A stretch of 64,000 nucleotides of DNA from Frigoribacterium sp. CG_9.8. Its GTDB lineage: Bacteria; Actinomycetota; Actinomycetes; Actinomycetales; Microbacteriaceae. Below the pieces are notes generated by a model, which was given only the letters and a program-made list of their open reading frames with translations, did no database searches and had not been told where the DNA came from. Positions within the stretch are counted from its first letter, which is position 1; the number at the start of each line of letters is the position of its first letter. Both the position numbers and the translations under genes were made by a program. Positions 39,593 to 48,752 of this stretch are shown piece by piece. Location of the stretch: positions 124,001 through 188,000 of the forward strand of contig NZ_JADOVH010000005.1 in assembly GCF_015751965.1 (NCBI RefSeq), given 5' to 3'.

Positions 39593-41167
39593 TCATTCGG
39601 ACAGTACCAGTCGACCATTGAGGCGACGCGGCAGATGCCACGGGTTCTCCGGCCGCAGCATGGCCGGAAGCTGGGAGGGTGTTGCGTTTTGCAGGCTGAC
39701 CGGGCGCACGAAGCGGGCGAGTCCACCGGCGCCGACACTCGTGGCATCCGGCCGGGAGGTGGCAGGCCAAGGCCCACCGTGCTGTTGCGACCAGGTTGTC
39801 ACCACGCCGGTCGGCCAGGTGTTGACAGCCACGCGGCCGACCCGCTGGGTGAGCTGCGTAATGGCGACGACCGCATCTGGATCGTCGCCGTCTTCGTCGG
39901 CTGTGCCGGTGAAGACCGAGGCGGCGAGCGACGGCTGAAGTCGGTCGAGAGCCTCCAAGGCATCGGCGACGTCGATGTATTCAGCCACGAGCGCGACAGG
40001 ACCGAAGCACTCATCGAGCAGACGGGACCCGGAAACCAACTGGTCGAGAGATACAGCGATCGCACGGGCGGCAACGGCGTACCCGGCGGCAGGATCCGGC
40101 GCGACCGATACCCCTGCGGGATCCAATTCGCAGAGGCCTCGAGCGTAGGCATCCGCGATTCCGATCGTGAGGAGCGGGGCGGGGTGCACGACGGAGACCG
40201 CGGCAGTGATCGCCGTGAGGAAGCCGTGACCTGCCGGCACGAGGATGAGGCCGGGCTTGGTGCAAAACTGACCGGCTCCCAGGGTGAAGGACGCCACGAA
40301 TCCCTGCACAATCGACTCCCGGTGCGCGGCGGCGGCGGGAGTGACAAACACCGGATTCACCGTGCCCATCTCCGCGTACACGGGGATGCCACGGCGAGCA
40401 CCGCGTTCGGCAAGCGACATCCCCGCTCGCTGGCTGCCGGTGAAGGCTACCGCGCGGATGACATCGGAGTCCACGATCTGCAGCCCCGCGTCGAAGCCCA
40501 CCACGACGTCGAAGGTGCCCTCCGGGGCACCGGCGCTGGCCAGGGCATCCCGAACCACCTCGCCGAGCCGCACACTGAGTCGCGGATGGGCGGGGTGCGC
40601 CTTCACGATCACCGGGCATCCCGCCGCAAGAGCGGAGGCAACATCATGACCGAAGACACCGAATCCGAATGGAAAATTGCTTGCACCGAAGACGGCGACC
40701 GCACCCACGGGGAAGTTGCCGCGCACGATGGTCGATCCGCCCTCAAGATCGTCGCGGCTGACCCCGAGATAACTGCCCTCCTGCGCGACAGCCGCGTAAA
40801 ACCGGGCGCTCGCCGCCATCCGGGTCAGTTCGCCCTCGAGTCGGGTGAGGACGAGACCGGTCTCGCTTTCGGCGAGCTCAACGAGTTCAGCGGATGCGTT
40901 CGCGACGGCGTCGGCCGCTGCGCCGATCCAGCCCGCGCGAATGGAGGGGCTGAGCCCGGCAAGTGTCGGTGCCGCCCGGCTCGCACGCTCGAGGATGCGG
41001 GAGACCTCATCGGGCATCGAGTGAGGGACCGCGCCGGTGCGCTTGCCGGTATGTGGATCGAAGCTGGGGTCTTCCGCGCAGGTCGCCTCGGCGGTCAGCT
41101 CGGCCGCCGCCGGAGTGATCGCTTGAGTGGTCGCCTCGCCCGCCCCAGTGCCCGCGATGAGGGTCAC
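39593..41167 (-). CDS. aldehyde dehydrogenase (NADP+), 2-oxoglutarate-semialdehyde-type
   Basis: The product has 524 residues. The catalytic Cys is in LGAGQFCTKPGLILV and the Glu region reads VYAEMGTVNPVFV, with FTGSQRAG before it. These are features of the long NADP-dependent ALDH group that includes alpha-ketoglutaric-semialdehyde dehydrogenases of sugar-acid catabolism. Here it lies between gabT-like and glutaryl-CoA-dehydrogenase-like genes and overlaps the former by 4 bases, so its substrate may be a C4-C5 dicarboxylic semialdehyde. Substrate not provable from sequence. Confidence 0.85.
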   Translation of the reverse strand: MTLIAGTGAGEATTQAITPAAAELTAEATCAEDPSFDPHTGKRTGAVPHSMPDEVSRILERASRAAPTLAGLSPSIRAGWIGAAADAVANASAELVELAESETGLVLTRLEGELTRMAASARFYAAVAQEGSYLGVSRDDLEGGSTIVRGNFPVGAVAVFGASNFPFGFGVFGHDVASALAAGCPVIVKAHPAHPRLSVRLGEVVRDALASAGAPEGTFDVVVGFDAGLQIVDSDVIRAVAFTGSQRAGMSLAERGARRGIPVYAEMGTVNPVFVTPAAAAHRESIVQGFVASFTLGAGQFCTKPGLILVPAGHGFLTAITAAVSVVHPAPLLTIGIADAYARGLCELDPAGVSVAPDPAAGYAVAARAIAVSLDQLVSGSRLLDECFGPVALVAEYIDVADALEALDRLQPSLAASVFTGTADEDGDDPDAVVAITQLTQRVGRVAVNTWPTGVVTTWSQQHGGPWPATSRPDATSVGAGGLARFVRPVSLQNATPSQLPAMLRPENPWHLPRRLNGRLVLSE

Positions 41168-42516
41168 GCCACACCGTTCTGCTGCTTGATTGCTGTGGTG
41201 AGCACCCGCAGCCCGTCCTCCAGGAGATCGGTGCCGATCACCAGCGGCGGAAGAAGCCGGATGACGTTGCCGAAGGTACCGCAGACCAGGACGAGCAGGC
41301 CATCGGCGTGACAGGCGGCAGCGACTGCTTTGGCGACATCTGCTCTCGGAGTCAGGGTGAGGGGATCGGCGAACTCGATGGCAAGCATCGCTCCGCGACC
41401 GCGTACCTCGGCCACCACGGCGACCGAATCGAGCAGTGGTTCGAGGTGAGCGCGCGCAATGGTCTCGATCACTCTCGCGTTGGCAAGAAGCGATCCGTCT
41501 TCGAAAGCCTCGAAGACACCGAGGGCGGCGGCGCAGGAAAGTGGATTGCCCGCATAGGTGCCACCGAGTCCGCCGGTGTGTACGGCATTCATCAGAGCGG
41601 TGCGGCCGGTGACGGCGGAGAGTGGGAGCCCGCCGGCGAGAGCCTTTGCGGTGATGAAGAGATCGGCGACGACACCCTCATGTTCGCTGGCGAACAGCCT
41701 GCCGGTGCGGCCCATACCGGCCTGGATCTCGTCGATAACGAAGATGATTTCATGCTCGTCGGCGATGCGGCGAAGCCCGGTGAGAAACCCATCCGCCGGC
41801 ACAAGGAAGCCGCCCTCGCCCTGGATTGGCTCGATAACCATTGCCGCGAAGGTCTCGGGCCCGTGTGCGGCGAGTATCGCTTCGACGGCGGCTAACGCCT
41901 CGGCACAGGCGTTCTCTGGTCCGGTTGGCCAGCGCAGCGGCGCCGCATTCGGAGCGCGGAAGATCTGCTCGGGAAACGGCCCGAATCCCATTTTGTAGGG
42001 ATTCTCCTTGGCGGTCATTGCCATGGTGAGCAGAGATCGCCCGTGATAGGCCTCGTCGAAGACCAGCACGTTCGGACGCCCGGTGGCAGCGCGTGCGATC
42101 TTGATCGCGTTCTCCACTGCTTCTGCTCCGGTAGAAAACAGCGCGCTGCGCTTGTCGAAGGTGCCCGGCGTGTGCGCATTGAGCCAGCGGCAGACCTCGG
42201 TGAATCCCTCGTACTCGGTCACCATGAAGCAGGTGTGGGTGAAGCGATCGAGCTGGGCAGCGACTCTGGCCTGCACGAACGTGTTCGTCGCTCCGACGCT
42301 CGTGACCGCGATACCGGACGCGAAGTCGATGATGCGGTTGCCGTCGACATCCAGCAGGATGCCGCCCTCGGCCCGCTCAATGAAGACCGGTAGCGCGGCA
42401 CCGAACGCAGAGGTCACTTCGCTGCTGCGCTGCTCGTGCAGGTGCCGGGACCGTGGCCCGGGAATCGGATGGGCGATGTGACGGGACTGCAGCACGGGAG
42501 CGAGAGTGGACACCAT
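41164..42516 (-). CDS. gabT: 4-aminobutyrate/5-aminovalerate aminotransferase
   Basis: The product has 450 residues. The class III aminotransferase signature is EIQAGMGRTGRLFASEHEGVV leading to the PLP lysine in FITAKALAGGLPLSAV. The N-terminal GGILLDVDGNRIIDFASGI and GTYAGNPLSCAAALGV are also typical of GabT. It transfers the amino group of GABA or 5-aminovalerate to 2-oxoglutarate. It is divergent from a PucR-type regulator 101 bases away, which probably controls it, and forms an operon with the downstream ALDH and acyl-CoA dehydrogenase. Confidence 0.9.
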   Translation of the reverse strand: MVSTLAPVLQSRHIAHPIPGPRSRHLHEQRSSEVTSAFGAALPVFIERAEGGILLDVDGNRIIDFASGIAVTSVGATNTFVQARVAAQLDRFTHTCFMVTEYEGFTEVCRWLNAHTPGTFDKRSALFSTGAEAVENAIKIARAATGRPNVLVFDEAYHGRSLLTMAMTAKENPYKMGFGPFPEQIFRAPNAAPLRWPTGPENACAEALAAVEAILAAHGPETFAAMVIEPIQGEGGFLVPADGFLTGLRRIADEHEIIFVIDEIQAGMGRTGRLFASEHEGVVADLFITAKALAGGLPLSAVTGRTALMNAVHTGGLGGTYAGNPLSCAAALGVFEAFEDGSLLANARVIETIARAHLEPLLDSVAVVAEVRGRGAMLAIEFADPLTLTPRADVAKAVAAACHADGLLVLVCGTFGNVIRLLPPLVIGTDLLEDGLRVLTTAIKQQNGVA

Positions 42517-42550
42517 GCCATCACGCTAGCCACTGTGTGCGCTCTGGTCA

Positions 42551-42596
42551 TGGGATGTTCTATCCCATTTATGCTTATCTTTAGACAAGACATCCC
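42551..42596. promoter_or_regulatory. candidate PucR operator in the gabT-pucR intergenic region
   Basis: The 101-bp divergent promoter region holds an inverted repeat TGGGAT-GTTCT-ATCCCA at 42551-42567. A wider pair GGGATGT (42552-42558) and ACATCCC (42590-42596) brackets an AT-rich stretch. These are plausible regulator sites; no binding data can be read from sequence. Confidence 0.5.
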
Positions 42597-42617
42597 GCCC
42601 GATGAGAGAGCGCAGTT

Positions 42618-44102
42618 ATGGTCACGCTTGAGCAGCTCTGCGAACGGCTCGGCAACAACCTCCGACCGGCGGTAACCGGACCGATCGGACGCCAACAGCT
42701 CACCGGTGTCCACATCTCAGAGCTTGCCGATCCAACGCCATATCTCGAGGGCGGTGAGTTGCTGCTGACCACAGGAATCCCCCTTCGGGGCGGACCCGTA
42801 GTCATCCGCGATTACGTGCACCGACTCGCGCACAAGGGGGTTGCGGCGCTTGCTCTCGGGCTCGGTGCGGGCACTGACCGGGTCGATCCGCAACTCGTTT
42901 CGGCGTGTGCCGATGCCTCTCTCGACCTGCTGCTCGTGCCGGAAGCCGTGCCTTTTCTTCACATCTCGAGGGGATTCTGGCAGCTGGTTGGCAAGTCGGA
43001 GCAGGCCGACCTGGCTTCGCGGCTTGGCCTGCAGACGGCTCTGGCGCGGGCGGCGACCCGTGACAATGCCGTCGAGTCCATCGTCACTGTGCTAGCCAAG
43101 GGGCTCGGCGGATGGGCGGCCTACCTGCCAGCGGACGGCACCGCCGAGACGATTTGGCCCTCCACCGCGGCAGAAGTCGTGCCGCAACTCCGCGCCGAAT
43201 CCACCCGCTTCGACCTGGTCGGCACCTATTCGGCTGCCACCTTTCCGGTGAACGGCACAGATGTCGTCGAACACTCGATCACCGTTGGCCCGCGCACAGT
43301 GGGGTTCCTTGCCGTCGGTGCCGGGCGGGGGCTGCAGAAGGCCGACCGTCAGCTCATTATCACGGCGTGCATGCTGCTCTCGGTCACCGCCCAGCGCGCG
43401 CAGGAGGCATCTCGGGTGGCCGTGGTCGTGGGCGGCACGATCGCGGCGTTGATCCTGGGGGGCCACGCGGATGCCGCGCGCCTCGCCGCCGAGCATGCCG
43501 GCCTTCCCGCGATCGGTGGAGTCGTTCGGATTCTTGCGGTACGCCGGGCCGGGCCGGGCGTGCTGGACTCGCCTGAGCTGGAGAGGATCGTCGGGTCCCT
43601 CGGCCTGCCGGAGTCCACGCTGTCTGCCACGGTCGGTGGCGTCGCTATTTTCATTCTGGGCGAGACCGCCGCGGTCAACGCAGATACCGGAGTGGTTGCC
43701 GCAGGCCATGCCGTTGCGCTCAGCCGGCCGATGCCGCTTGTCACCGTCCCCGCTGCCGTCAGTGCGGTGGTGTTGGCCTGTCGCACCGCCGCGCTTTCGG
43801 CAGTGGTCGTCGTGGACGGGTCTGCTGACATTCGCGGAGAAACCTGGGTGGACGCGCTCGCCCACCATCCACGCGGCGACCTCCGCAACACGGTGCGGAG
43901 CTACCTCGCCCACCGGGGACACTGGGAAACAACTGCTCGTGAGCTCGACATCCATCGCAATTCTCTGCGTCAGCGCATCGCGGTGGCGACCGAGCTGCTC
44001 GGGGTCGATCTCACCGACCCGGATATCGCTGCAACGCTGTGGATCGCCCTGCGGAGCAGCCTGCTGCACCCCAAGAGAGTCGACCAAGACCGAGTCAGCT
44101 GA
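42618..44102 (+). CDS. PucR-family transcriptional regulator
   Basis: The product has 494 residues. The N-terminal ~120 residues match the purine-catabolism PucR-type sensor domain (LADPTPYLEGGELLLTTGIPL). The C-terminal PucR helix-turn-helix reads YLAHRGHWETTARELDIHRNSLRQRI. Regulators of this family commonly activate amine or amino-acid catabolic genes next to them. It is divergent from the gabT operon and converges, with an 8-base overlap, with the CoA-transferase gene. Local control of the gab/glutarate genes is the simplest inference. Confidence 0.88.
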   Translation: MVTLEQLCERLGNNLRPAVTGPIGRQQLTGVHISELADPTPYLEGGELLLTTGIPLRGGPVVIRDYVHRLAHKGVAALALGLGAGTDRVDPQLVSACADASLDLLLVPEAVPFLHISRGFWQLVGKSEQADLASRLGLQTALARAATRDNAVESIVTVLAKGLGGWAAYLPADGTAETIWPSTAAEVVPQLRAESTRFDLVGTYSAATFPVNGTDVVEHSITVGPRTVGFLAVGAGRGLQKADRQLIITACMLLSVTAQRAQEASRVAVVVGGTIAALILGGHADAARLAAEHAGLPAIGGVVRILAVRRAGPGVLDSPELERIVGSLGLPESTLSATVGGVAIFILGETAAVNADTGVVAAGHAVALSRPMPLVTVPAAVSAVVLACRTAALSAVVVVDGSADIRGETWVDALAHHPRGDLRNTVRSYLAHRGHWETTARELDIHRNSLRQRIAVATELLGVDLTDPDIAATLWIALRSSLLHPKRVDQDRVS

Positions 44103-45264
44103 GAGGGTGCGCGAGCCACTCGCGCACCGCCACATCCTGCTCGCCAAGAAGCGGTGGGGCGGAGTTGCGTCGGGTGATCGGTGGACTCCACCTGATTGGA
44201 TGTCGCACCTGGGTCGCGACGGCAACCCCGGCTGAATCGAAGACTTCGATGGCCGGCTCGAGCCCCAAAGACTGTGCGAGCTCGAGACCGTCGGCGATGG
44301 TGCCGACCCGCCCAGCGGGCACCCCAACTTCGGTCAGGCGACGCTGCCACTCCGCGGCGTCGCACAGCCGAAGTCGCTCCTCGAGCAGCGGCACGAGTGC
44401 TGGCCGATTGGCGACGCGATGGGCGTTGTCTGAAAAGCGCGGGTCATCCGCCAACTGTGGAGTTCCCAGCACTTCGGCCAGGCGTCGAAACTGACCGTCG
44501 TTACCGCACGCAATGGCGAGTGGTCCGTCGGAGCATTCGAGGGTCTCGTAGGGCGCGATGGACGGATGTGTGTTGCCGAGGCGTTCCGGAATCACCCCTG
44601 CGCCGAGGTAGGCCTGCGCCTGGTTGACCAGGGATCCCTGCAGGCTCGAGAGCAGATTCAGTTCGAGCAGTGCGCCGGTGCCGGTGGACTTGCGCTGCAA
44701 CAGCGCCGCGAGAATACCGGCCACCGCATCCTTCGCGGTGAGTACGTCGACGAGAGCGACGCCGGCCTTGAGGGCCGCGCCATCCGCTTCGCCGGTGATA
44801 CTCATGAGTCCGCCAAGAGCCTGCACGATGAAGTCGTATCCGAGCAGGTCGCGGCCGCCAGCACTGCCGAAGCCGGAGATCGAAGCGTAGACGATGCCGG
44901 GGTTCGAGGCCCGCACCGTGTCGTAGCCAAGGCCGAGCTTCTGCACGCCGCCGGGCTTGAAGTTTTCCACAACGACGTCGGCCCGCGCAACGAGTTCACG
45001 GGCGAGGTCGAGATCGCCGGCATCCGTCAAGTCGAGGCAGATGGATTCTTTATTGCGATTGACGCTTTCAAAATAAGTCGAGCCGGTGGCAGAGAAGGGT
45101 GGCCCCCAAGACCGGGTGTCATCGCCGGTACCCGGCCGCTCCACCTTGATGACACGCGCGCCGAGATCGGCAAGGGTCATCGTGGCGAGCGGCCCAGCGA
45201 GCACCCGGGAGAAGTCGGCCACGAGGATTCCGGCGAGTGGTGCCTCGGGCAATGCAGGTGTCAT
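44095..45264 (-). CDS. CaiB/BaiF family III CoA-transferase
   Basis: The product has 389 residues. The family N-terminus is VADFSRVLAGPLATMTLADLGARVIKVERPG, and the catalytic-aspartate region reads GVALVDVLTAKDAVAGILAA. The stretch GDDTRSWGPPF followed by STYFESVNRNKESI is like succinate-hydroxymethylglutarate/glutarate CoA-transferases (SUGCT/C7orf10 type). In this neighbourhood it could activate glutarate to glutaryl-CoA for the adjacent glutaryl-CoA-dehydrogenase-like enzyme. The substrate is an inference. Confidence 0.83.
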   Translation of the reverse strand: MTPALPEAPLAGILVADFSRVLAGPLATMTLADLGARVIKVERPGTGDDTRSWGPPFSATGSTYFESVNRNKESICLDLTDAGDLDLARELVARADVVVENFKPGGVQKLGLGYDTVRASNPGIVYASISGFGSAGGRDLLGYDFIVQALGGLMSITGEADGAALKAGVALVDVLTAKDAVAGILAALLQRKSTGTGALLELNLLSSLQGSLVNQAQAYLGAGVIPERLGNTHPSIAPYETLECSDGPLAIACGNDGQFRRLAEVLGTPQLADDPRFSDNAHRVANRPALVPLLEERLRLCDAAEWQRRLTEVGVPAGRVGTIADGLELAQSLGLEPAIEVFDSAGVAVATQVRHPIRWSPPITRRNSAPPLLGEQDVAVREWLAHPLS

Positions 45265-45299
45265 CCCGCCGAGACTAGCGCCTGAGCGAGCATGACGTG

Positions 45300-47543
45300 C
45301 TACGGCTTGCGGCCGCCACCGCCACCGCCGCCCCCACCGTTATCGCCTCCGCCGTTTCCATTGCTGGGGCCGGTCGGAGGCGTCGGCGCTGGTGCGGGAG
45401 TCGGTGCACGGTAGGTCGAGCCGCGCAGCAGGGTGCCGGTTGGTTGAGTGAAGGTACCTCCTGCGCCGTACACCGTGCTGGCATTCAGTGAGGCCAGGAT
45501 CGGTTTCATCACATAGGTGCGGAGGTTGGAGGTGAGGATTCCGCCGATCAAGATGCGTCGCATGTTCTGATCGCCCTGGATGTTGCCGATCCAGACAGCG
45601 GTTGTGGTCTGTGTGCTCGAGGCCACCATATAGCTGTGCAAGGCCTCAGCGGTGCCGGTCTTGCCGAAGAGAGCTGTTCCGTCCCTGGGGTTAGCGATCG
45701 CGCCCGTACCGCCGGGCTGCAACGGGCCCTGCAGATCGTAGGCGGCGGCGGCGGCCACCTCGGGACTGATCACCTGAGTGCAGCTCTGCGCTTGGCCGGG
45801 CAACTCCGTGCCATCCGGCCCCACGATCTTGTCGACCGCGATCGGCCGGCAGAGCTTGCCGCCGCTGGCCACTGTTGCATAGGCGCTGGCCATCGTGAGC
45901 GGCGACGGGTTGTTGGTTCCGAGGATCGACCCTGGCCCGTGATCGAGCTCACGATTGTCGGCGTTGTGCACGCCCATCGATATGGCCACATTGCGGATGT
46001 CGCAGAGGTCGAGCTGCGACGCCATATTCATGAATGCCGCATTGACCGAGCCCTTGGTCGCGTTCAAGACGCTCATTTGGCCCTCGCTGTATCCGCTGTC
46101 ATTGCGGGGTGTATAACTTTCACCCAGCGGGTAATAACCCCCGTCGCAGGCCGCAGGAAACGACTTGGACCGGGCGGGATAGGTCTGGATGTTTCCATTG
46201 ACCGTGTCTTGGATACCGTGGCCGTTCTGCAGCCAGTTGATCAGGGTGAAGAGCTTGTAGGTGGATCCCACGGGAAAACCGGATGACCCGCCGTACTCCT
46301 TATCCGTGTTGAAGTTGACCGCGGTCGTCGACGCCGGATCACCCTCGCCGGTGTCATCGAATCCTCGGTTCTGAGCCATGATCACAATGCGCCCGGTGCC
46401 GACCTGCACAGTGGAAACGGCGCTACCGAAAGGGAAACGTGGATCGTCCGCTGGCGTGTACTGAGCGAGGTCCTTCTCAGCGACAGCCTGCTGGTCCAAG
46501 TCGATGGTGGTGTACACCGAGTTGCCGCCGCGCCGCCATGCCGCAAGGCGATCATCCTGGGTTTCCCCTAGACCGGGCAGATTTTTCACATTCTTGATCA
46601 CGTAGTCGCAAAAGGCCTTGGCGGCCGAGGCGTATGCGCATCCGTTGGTCGCCGCTTTGACCTTGACCGTTGTGGCGTCAACCGGAGTGCCGACAGCCTC
46701 GGTGTACTGCGCACCGGTGATCATCTTCTCCGTGAGCATGGTCGCGAGGATCAGGTCGCGCCGGTTCTTGTTGCGTTCCCAGTTGTCTGATGAGCCGGGG
46801 TTGCGCAGGGGAGGATTCTGCACAACGGCGATAAGACTTGCGGACTGGGCCAGAGTGAGGCCCGCAGCAGTCGTGGAGTAATACTGCTCGGCCGCGGCTT
46901 CGATCCCGTAAGTGTTTCCGCCGAAACCGGCGATGTTTAGATACGCGAGCAGGATCTGATGTTTCGTATAGTTCTTTTCGAGTCCGATGGCGAGTTTGGC
47001 CTCTTTCAGCTTGCGATCGAGAGTGTTTTCCTGAGCTTTAGCCTTGGCCGCTGCCAGCTTCTTCGGATCGCTGATTGTTGCAATCGCTTGCTGGATTGCC
47101 AATTGCTTCACGAGCTGCTGCTCGACACTCGAGGCACCCTGCAGATCGTTTCCGGTCGCGTTATTGATCGCTGCCCGTGCGATACCCGCGAGGTCAACAC
47201 CGCCATGCGAATAGAAGCGCACGTCCTCCGCCGCGACCAGTGCATCCTTTGCGAACGGCGAGACCGCGTCCCACGCCACTTCCTGGCGATTCTGATCGAA
47301 GACCTGCGCGAATGGCACTTGCACGCCGCCGCGGAGCCCGTAGAGGACGTTGCGCTGGGACTGGTTGCCGATCTTCACATAGTCGGGCAGGTTCCCAAAC
47401 AGGCCGGCCACATTGTTGGTGAGCTGGCTCGTTACGACGATGGCTGGCGTGGCGAGCGCGACAATGAGCACGGCAGCGAGGGTACTGAAGCCGAACAGTC
47501 CGAGCATCGAGCGCAGCAGCCCACTGCGTTTCGTTTCAGACAC
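45300..47543 (-). CDS. bifunctional class A penicillin-binding protein
   Basis: The product has 747 residues. One N-terminal membrane segment (FGFSTLAAVLIVALATPAIVV) is followed by the glycosyltransferase domain with the EDxxFxxHxG motif in EDVRFYSHGGVDLAGI. The transpeptidase motifs are SxxK in PVGSTYKLFTLINW, SxN in GSVNAAFMNMA, and KTG in LFGKTGTAEAL. A Pro- and Gly-rich low-complexity tail ends the protein, as in actinobacterial PonA homologues. It polymerises and crosslinks peptidoglycan outside the membrane. It starts with GTG. Confidence 0.93.
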   Translation of the reverse strand: MSETKRSGLLRSMLGLFGFSTLAAVLIVALATPAIVVTSQLTNNVAGLFGNLPDYVKIGNQSQRNVLYGLRGGVQVPFAQVFDQNRQEVAWDAVSPFAKDALVAAEDVRFYSHGGVDLAGIARAAINNATGNDLQGASSVEQQLVKQLAIQQAIATISDPKKLAAAKAKAQENTLDRKLKEAKLAIGLEKNYTKHQILLAYLNIAGFGGNTYGIEAAAEQYYSTTAAGLTLAQSASLIAVVQNPPLRNPGSSDNWERNKNRRDLILATMLTEKMITGAQYTEAVGTPVDATTVKVKAATNGCAYASAAKAFCDYVIKNVKNLPGLGETQDDRLAAWRRGGNSVYTTIDLDQQAVAEKDLAQYTPADDPRFPFGSAVSTVQVGTGRIVIMAQNRGFDDTGEGDPASTTAVNFNTDKEYGGSSGFPVGSTYKLFTLINWLQNGHGIQDTVNGNIQTYPARSKSFPAACDGGYYPLGESYTPRNDSGYSEGQMSVLNATKGSVNAAFMNMASQLDLCDIRNVAISMGVHNADNRELDHGPGSILGTNNPSPLTMASAYATVASGGKLCRPIAVDKIVGPDGTELPGQAQSCTQVISPEVAAAAAYDLQGPLQPGGTGAIANPRDGTALFGKTGTAEALHSYMVASSTQTTTAVWIGNIQGDQNMRRILIGGILTSNLRTYVMKPILASLNASTVYGAGGTFTQPTGTLLRGSTYRAPTPAPAPTPPTGPSNGNGGGDNGGGGGGGGGRKP

Positions 47544-47620
47544 GTTCGTCCCCTAGGTTTGGCTCCGTATTCCCTAGACTAACCCGTCTGTGCATTGCCA
47601 AACCTGGGGGAGCTGAGGGG

Positions 47621-47668
47621 TTAGCTGAGGGGCTCGCCGACCGGTTAGCTGAGCGGCTCGCCGAGACC
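47621..47668. repeat. 24-bp tandem duplication at the eamA stop codon
   Basis: Two 24-bp copies (47621-47644, 47645-47668) repeat the last codons and stop of eamA. Read on the minus strand they give GEPLS-stop, then PV, then GEPLS-stop again, so the second stop lies just past the real end. Confidence 0.8.
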
Positions 47669-48568
47669 GGCATCCGTCTGGCCAGCCTGAGCCGTGCGGG
47701 AGGCCGAGAGCACGGCGCCGATACTTGCGGTGATCACGAGGCCTATCGCCACGAAGGCCACCCAGGTGAACGTTTGCCCGAGGATCAGGAACCCGGCCGT
47801 CGTCGCGATCGCCGGCGAGAGGCTCATCAGAATAGAGAACGTCGCCGATGGCAGCCTTCGAAGAGCCACAAGTTCGAGGGTGTACGGGATCGTCGATGAC
47901 AGCAGTGCGACGGCCGCTCCGAGAAGCAGGATGTTGGGCTGAAAGATCGCTGGTCCGGCGCTGGTGATGCCAAAGGGCACCGTAATTATTGCACCAACGG
48001 TCATCGCGACAGCAAGACCATCAAGCCGGGCAAACCGCGCCCCGGTGCGGGCGGAGAGCAGGATGTACGCGGCCCACAGTGCGGCGGCGCCGAATGCGAA
48101 TGCGACTCCGACCGGATCCAGGTCGCCGAAGCTGCCCTGGCTCAGGATCACCACTCCGGCGAAGGCGAGCACCGCCCAGAGCCAGCTTGAGGCGCGGCGG
48201 CTCAGCACGATCGAGAGCACGAGAGGTCCGAGCACCTCGATCGTGATCGTGGCACCGAGCGACACGCGGGCGAGTGCTTCGTAGAAGAGGGCATTCATCA
48301 GGGCGAGCGCCACGCCGAAGGCGATCACGGTGAGCCAGTCCGAGCGACTGTGACCGCGCAGCCGCGGCCGGGCGATGGCGAGCAGTACGACCGCCGAAAA
48401 AGCGAGTCGAAGGGCCACCATGCCGATCGGGCCCACCGCGGGAAACAGCAGCACCGCGAAAGATGCGCCGACCTCCTGGCAGATGAGGCCGATCGCGACG
48501 AGTCCGACCGCCCCGAACGGCGCACCCGCGTCTCGAGCTGGCGATCGGGGGGCGGATGCGGCGGTCAT
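47645..48568 (-). CDS. EamA/RhtA-type transporter
   Basis: A 307-residue protein with about ten membrane helices in two DMT/EamA repeats, for example LVAIGLICQEVGASFAVLLFPAVG and LALMNALFYEALARVSLG. The latter is like the RhtA threonine/homoserine exporter. Members export amino acids or metabolites. It is divergent from the type III PKS operon, with 184 bases between the starts, and the terminal codons are tandemly duplicated. Confidence 0.88.
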   Translation of the reverse strand: MTAASAPRSPARDAGAPFGAVGLVAIGLICQEVGASFAVLLFPAVGPIGMVALRLAFSAVVLLAIARPRLRGHSRSDWLTVIAFGVALALMNALFYEALARVSLGATITIEVLGPLVLSIVLSRRASSWLWAVLAFAGVVILSQGSFGDLDPVGVAFAFGAAALWAAYILLSARTGARFARLDGLAVAMTVGAIITVPFGITSAGPAIFQPNILLLGAAVALLSSTIPYTLELVALRRLPSATFSILMSLSPAIATTAGFLILGQTFTWVAFVAIGLVITASIGAVLSASRTAQAGQTDAGLGEPLS

Positions 48569-48645
48569 GGAAGTAACGCTAGGGCCAACGCGCGACCCCG
48601 GATGTCTGTCACGTGATCACGCCCGACCGCTCAACTGATGCTGGA

Positions 48646-48722
48646 CAGGCGCGCCACTGGTTCGCAACAGGCGCGCCACTGGTTCGCAACAAGCACGCCA
48701 CTGGTTCGCAACTGGTTCGCAA
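48646..48722. repeat. 3.5 copies of a 22-bp tandem repeat upstream of the PKS operon
   Basis: Units begin at 48646, 48668 and 48690, with a partial unit at 48712-48722. The core is GCGCGCCACTGGTTCGCAAC; the third copy differs at two positions. The array ends 30 bases before the PKS start. A period of 22 bp, about two helical turns, places each unit on the same DNA face, as expected for cooperative regulator binding. Confidence 0.9.
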
Positions 48723-48752
48723 CAGTGCATGCAACAGTGTTAGCGTCGCCGG

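Noticed and set aside
48646-48722. CRISPR array at the 22-bp repeats
   Set aside because: Units are contiguous without spacers and lie in a promoter region.
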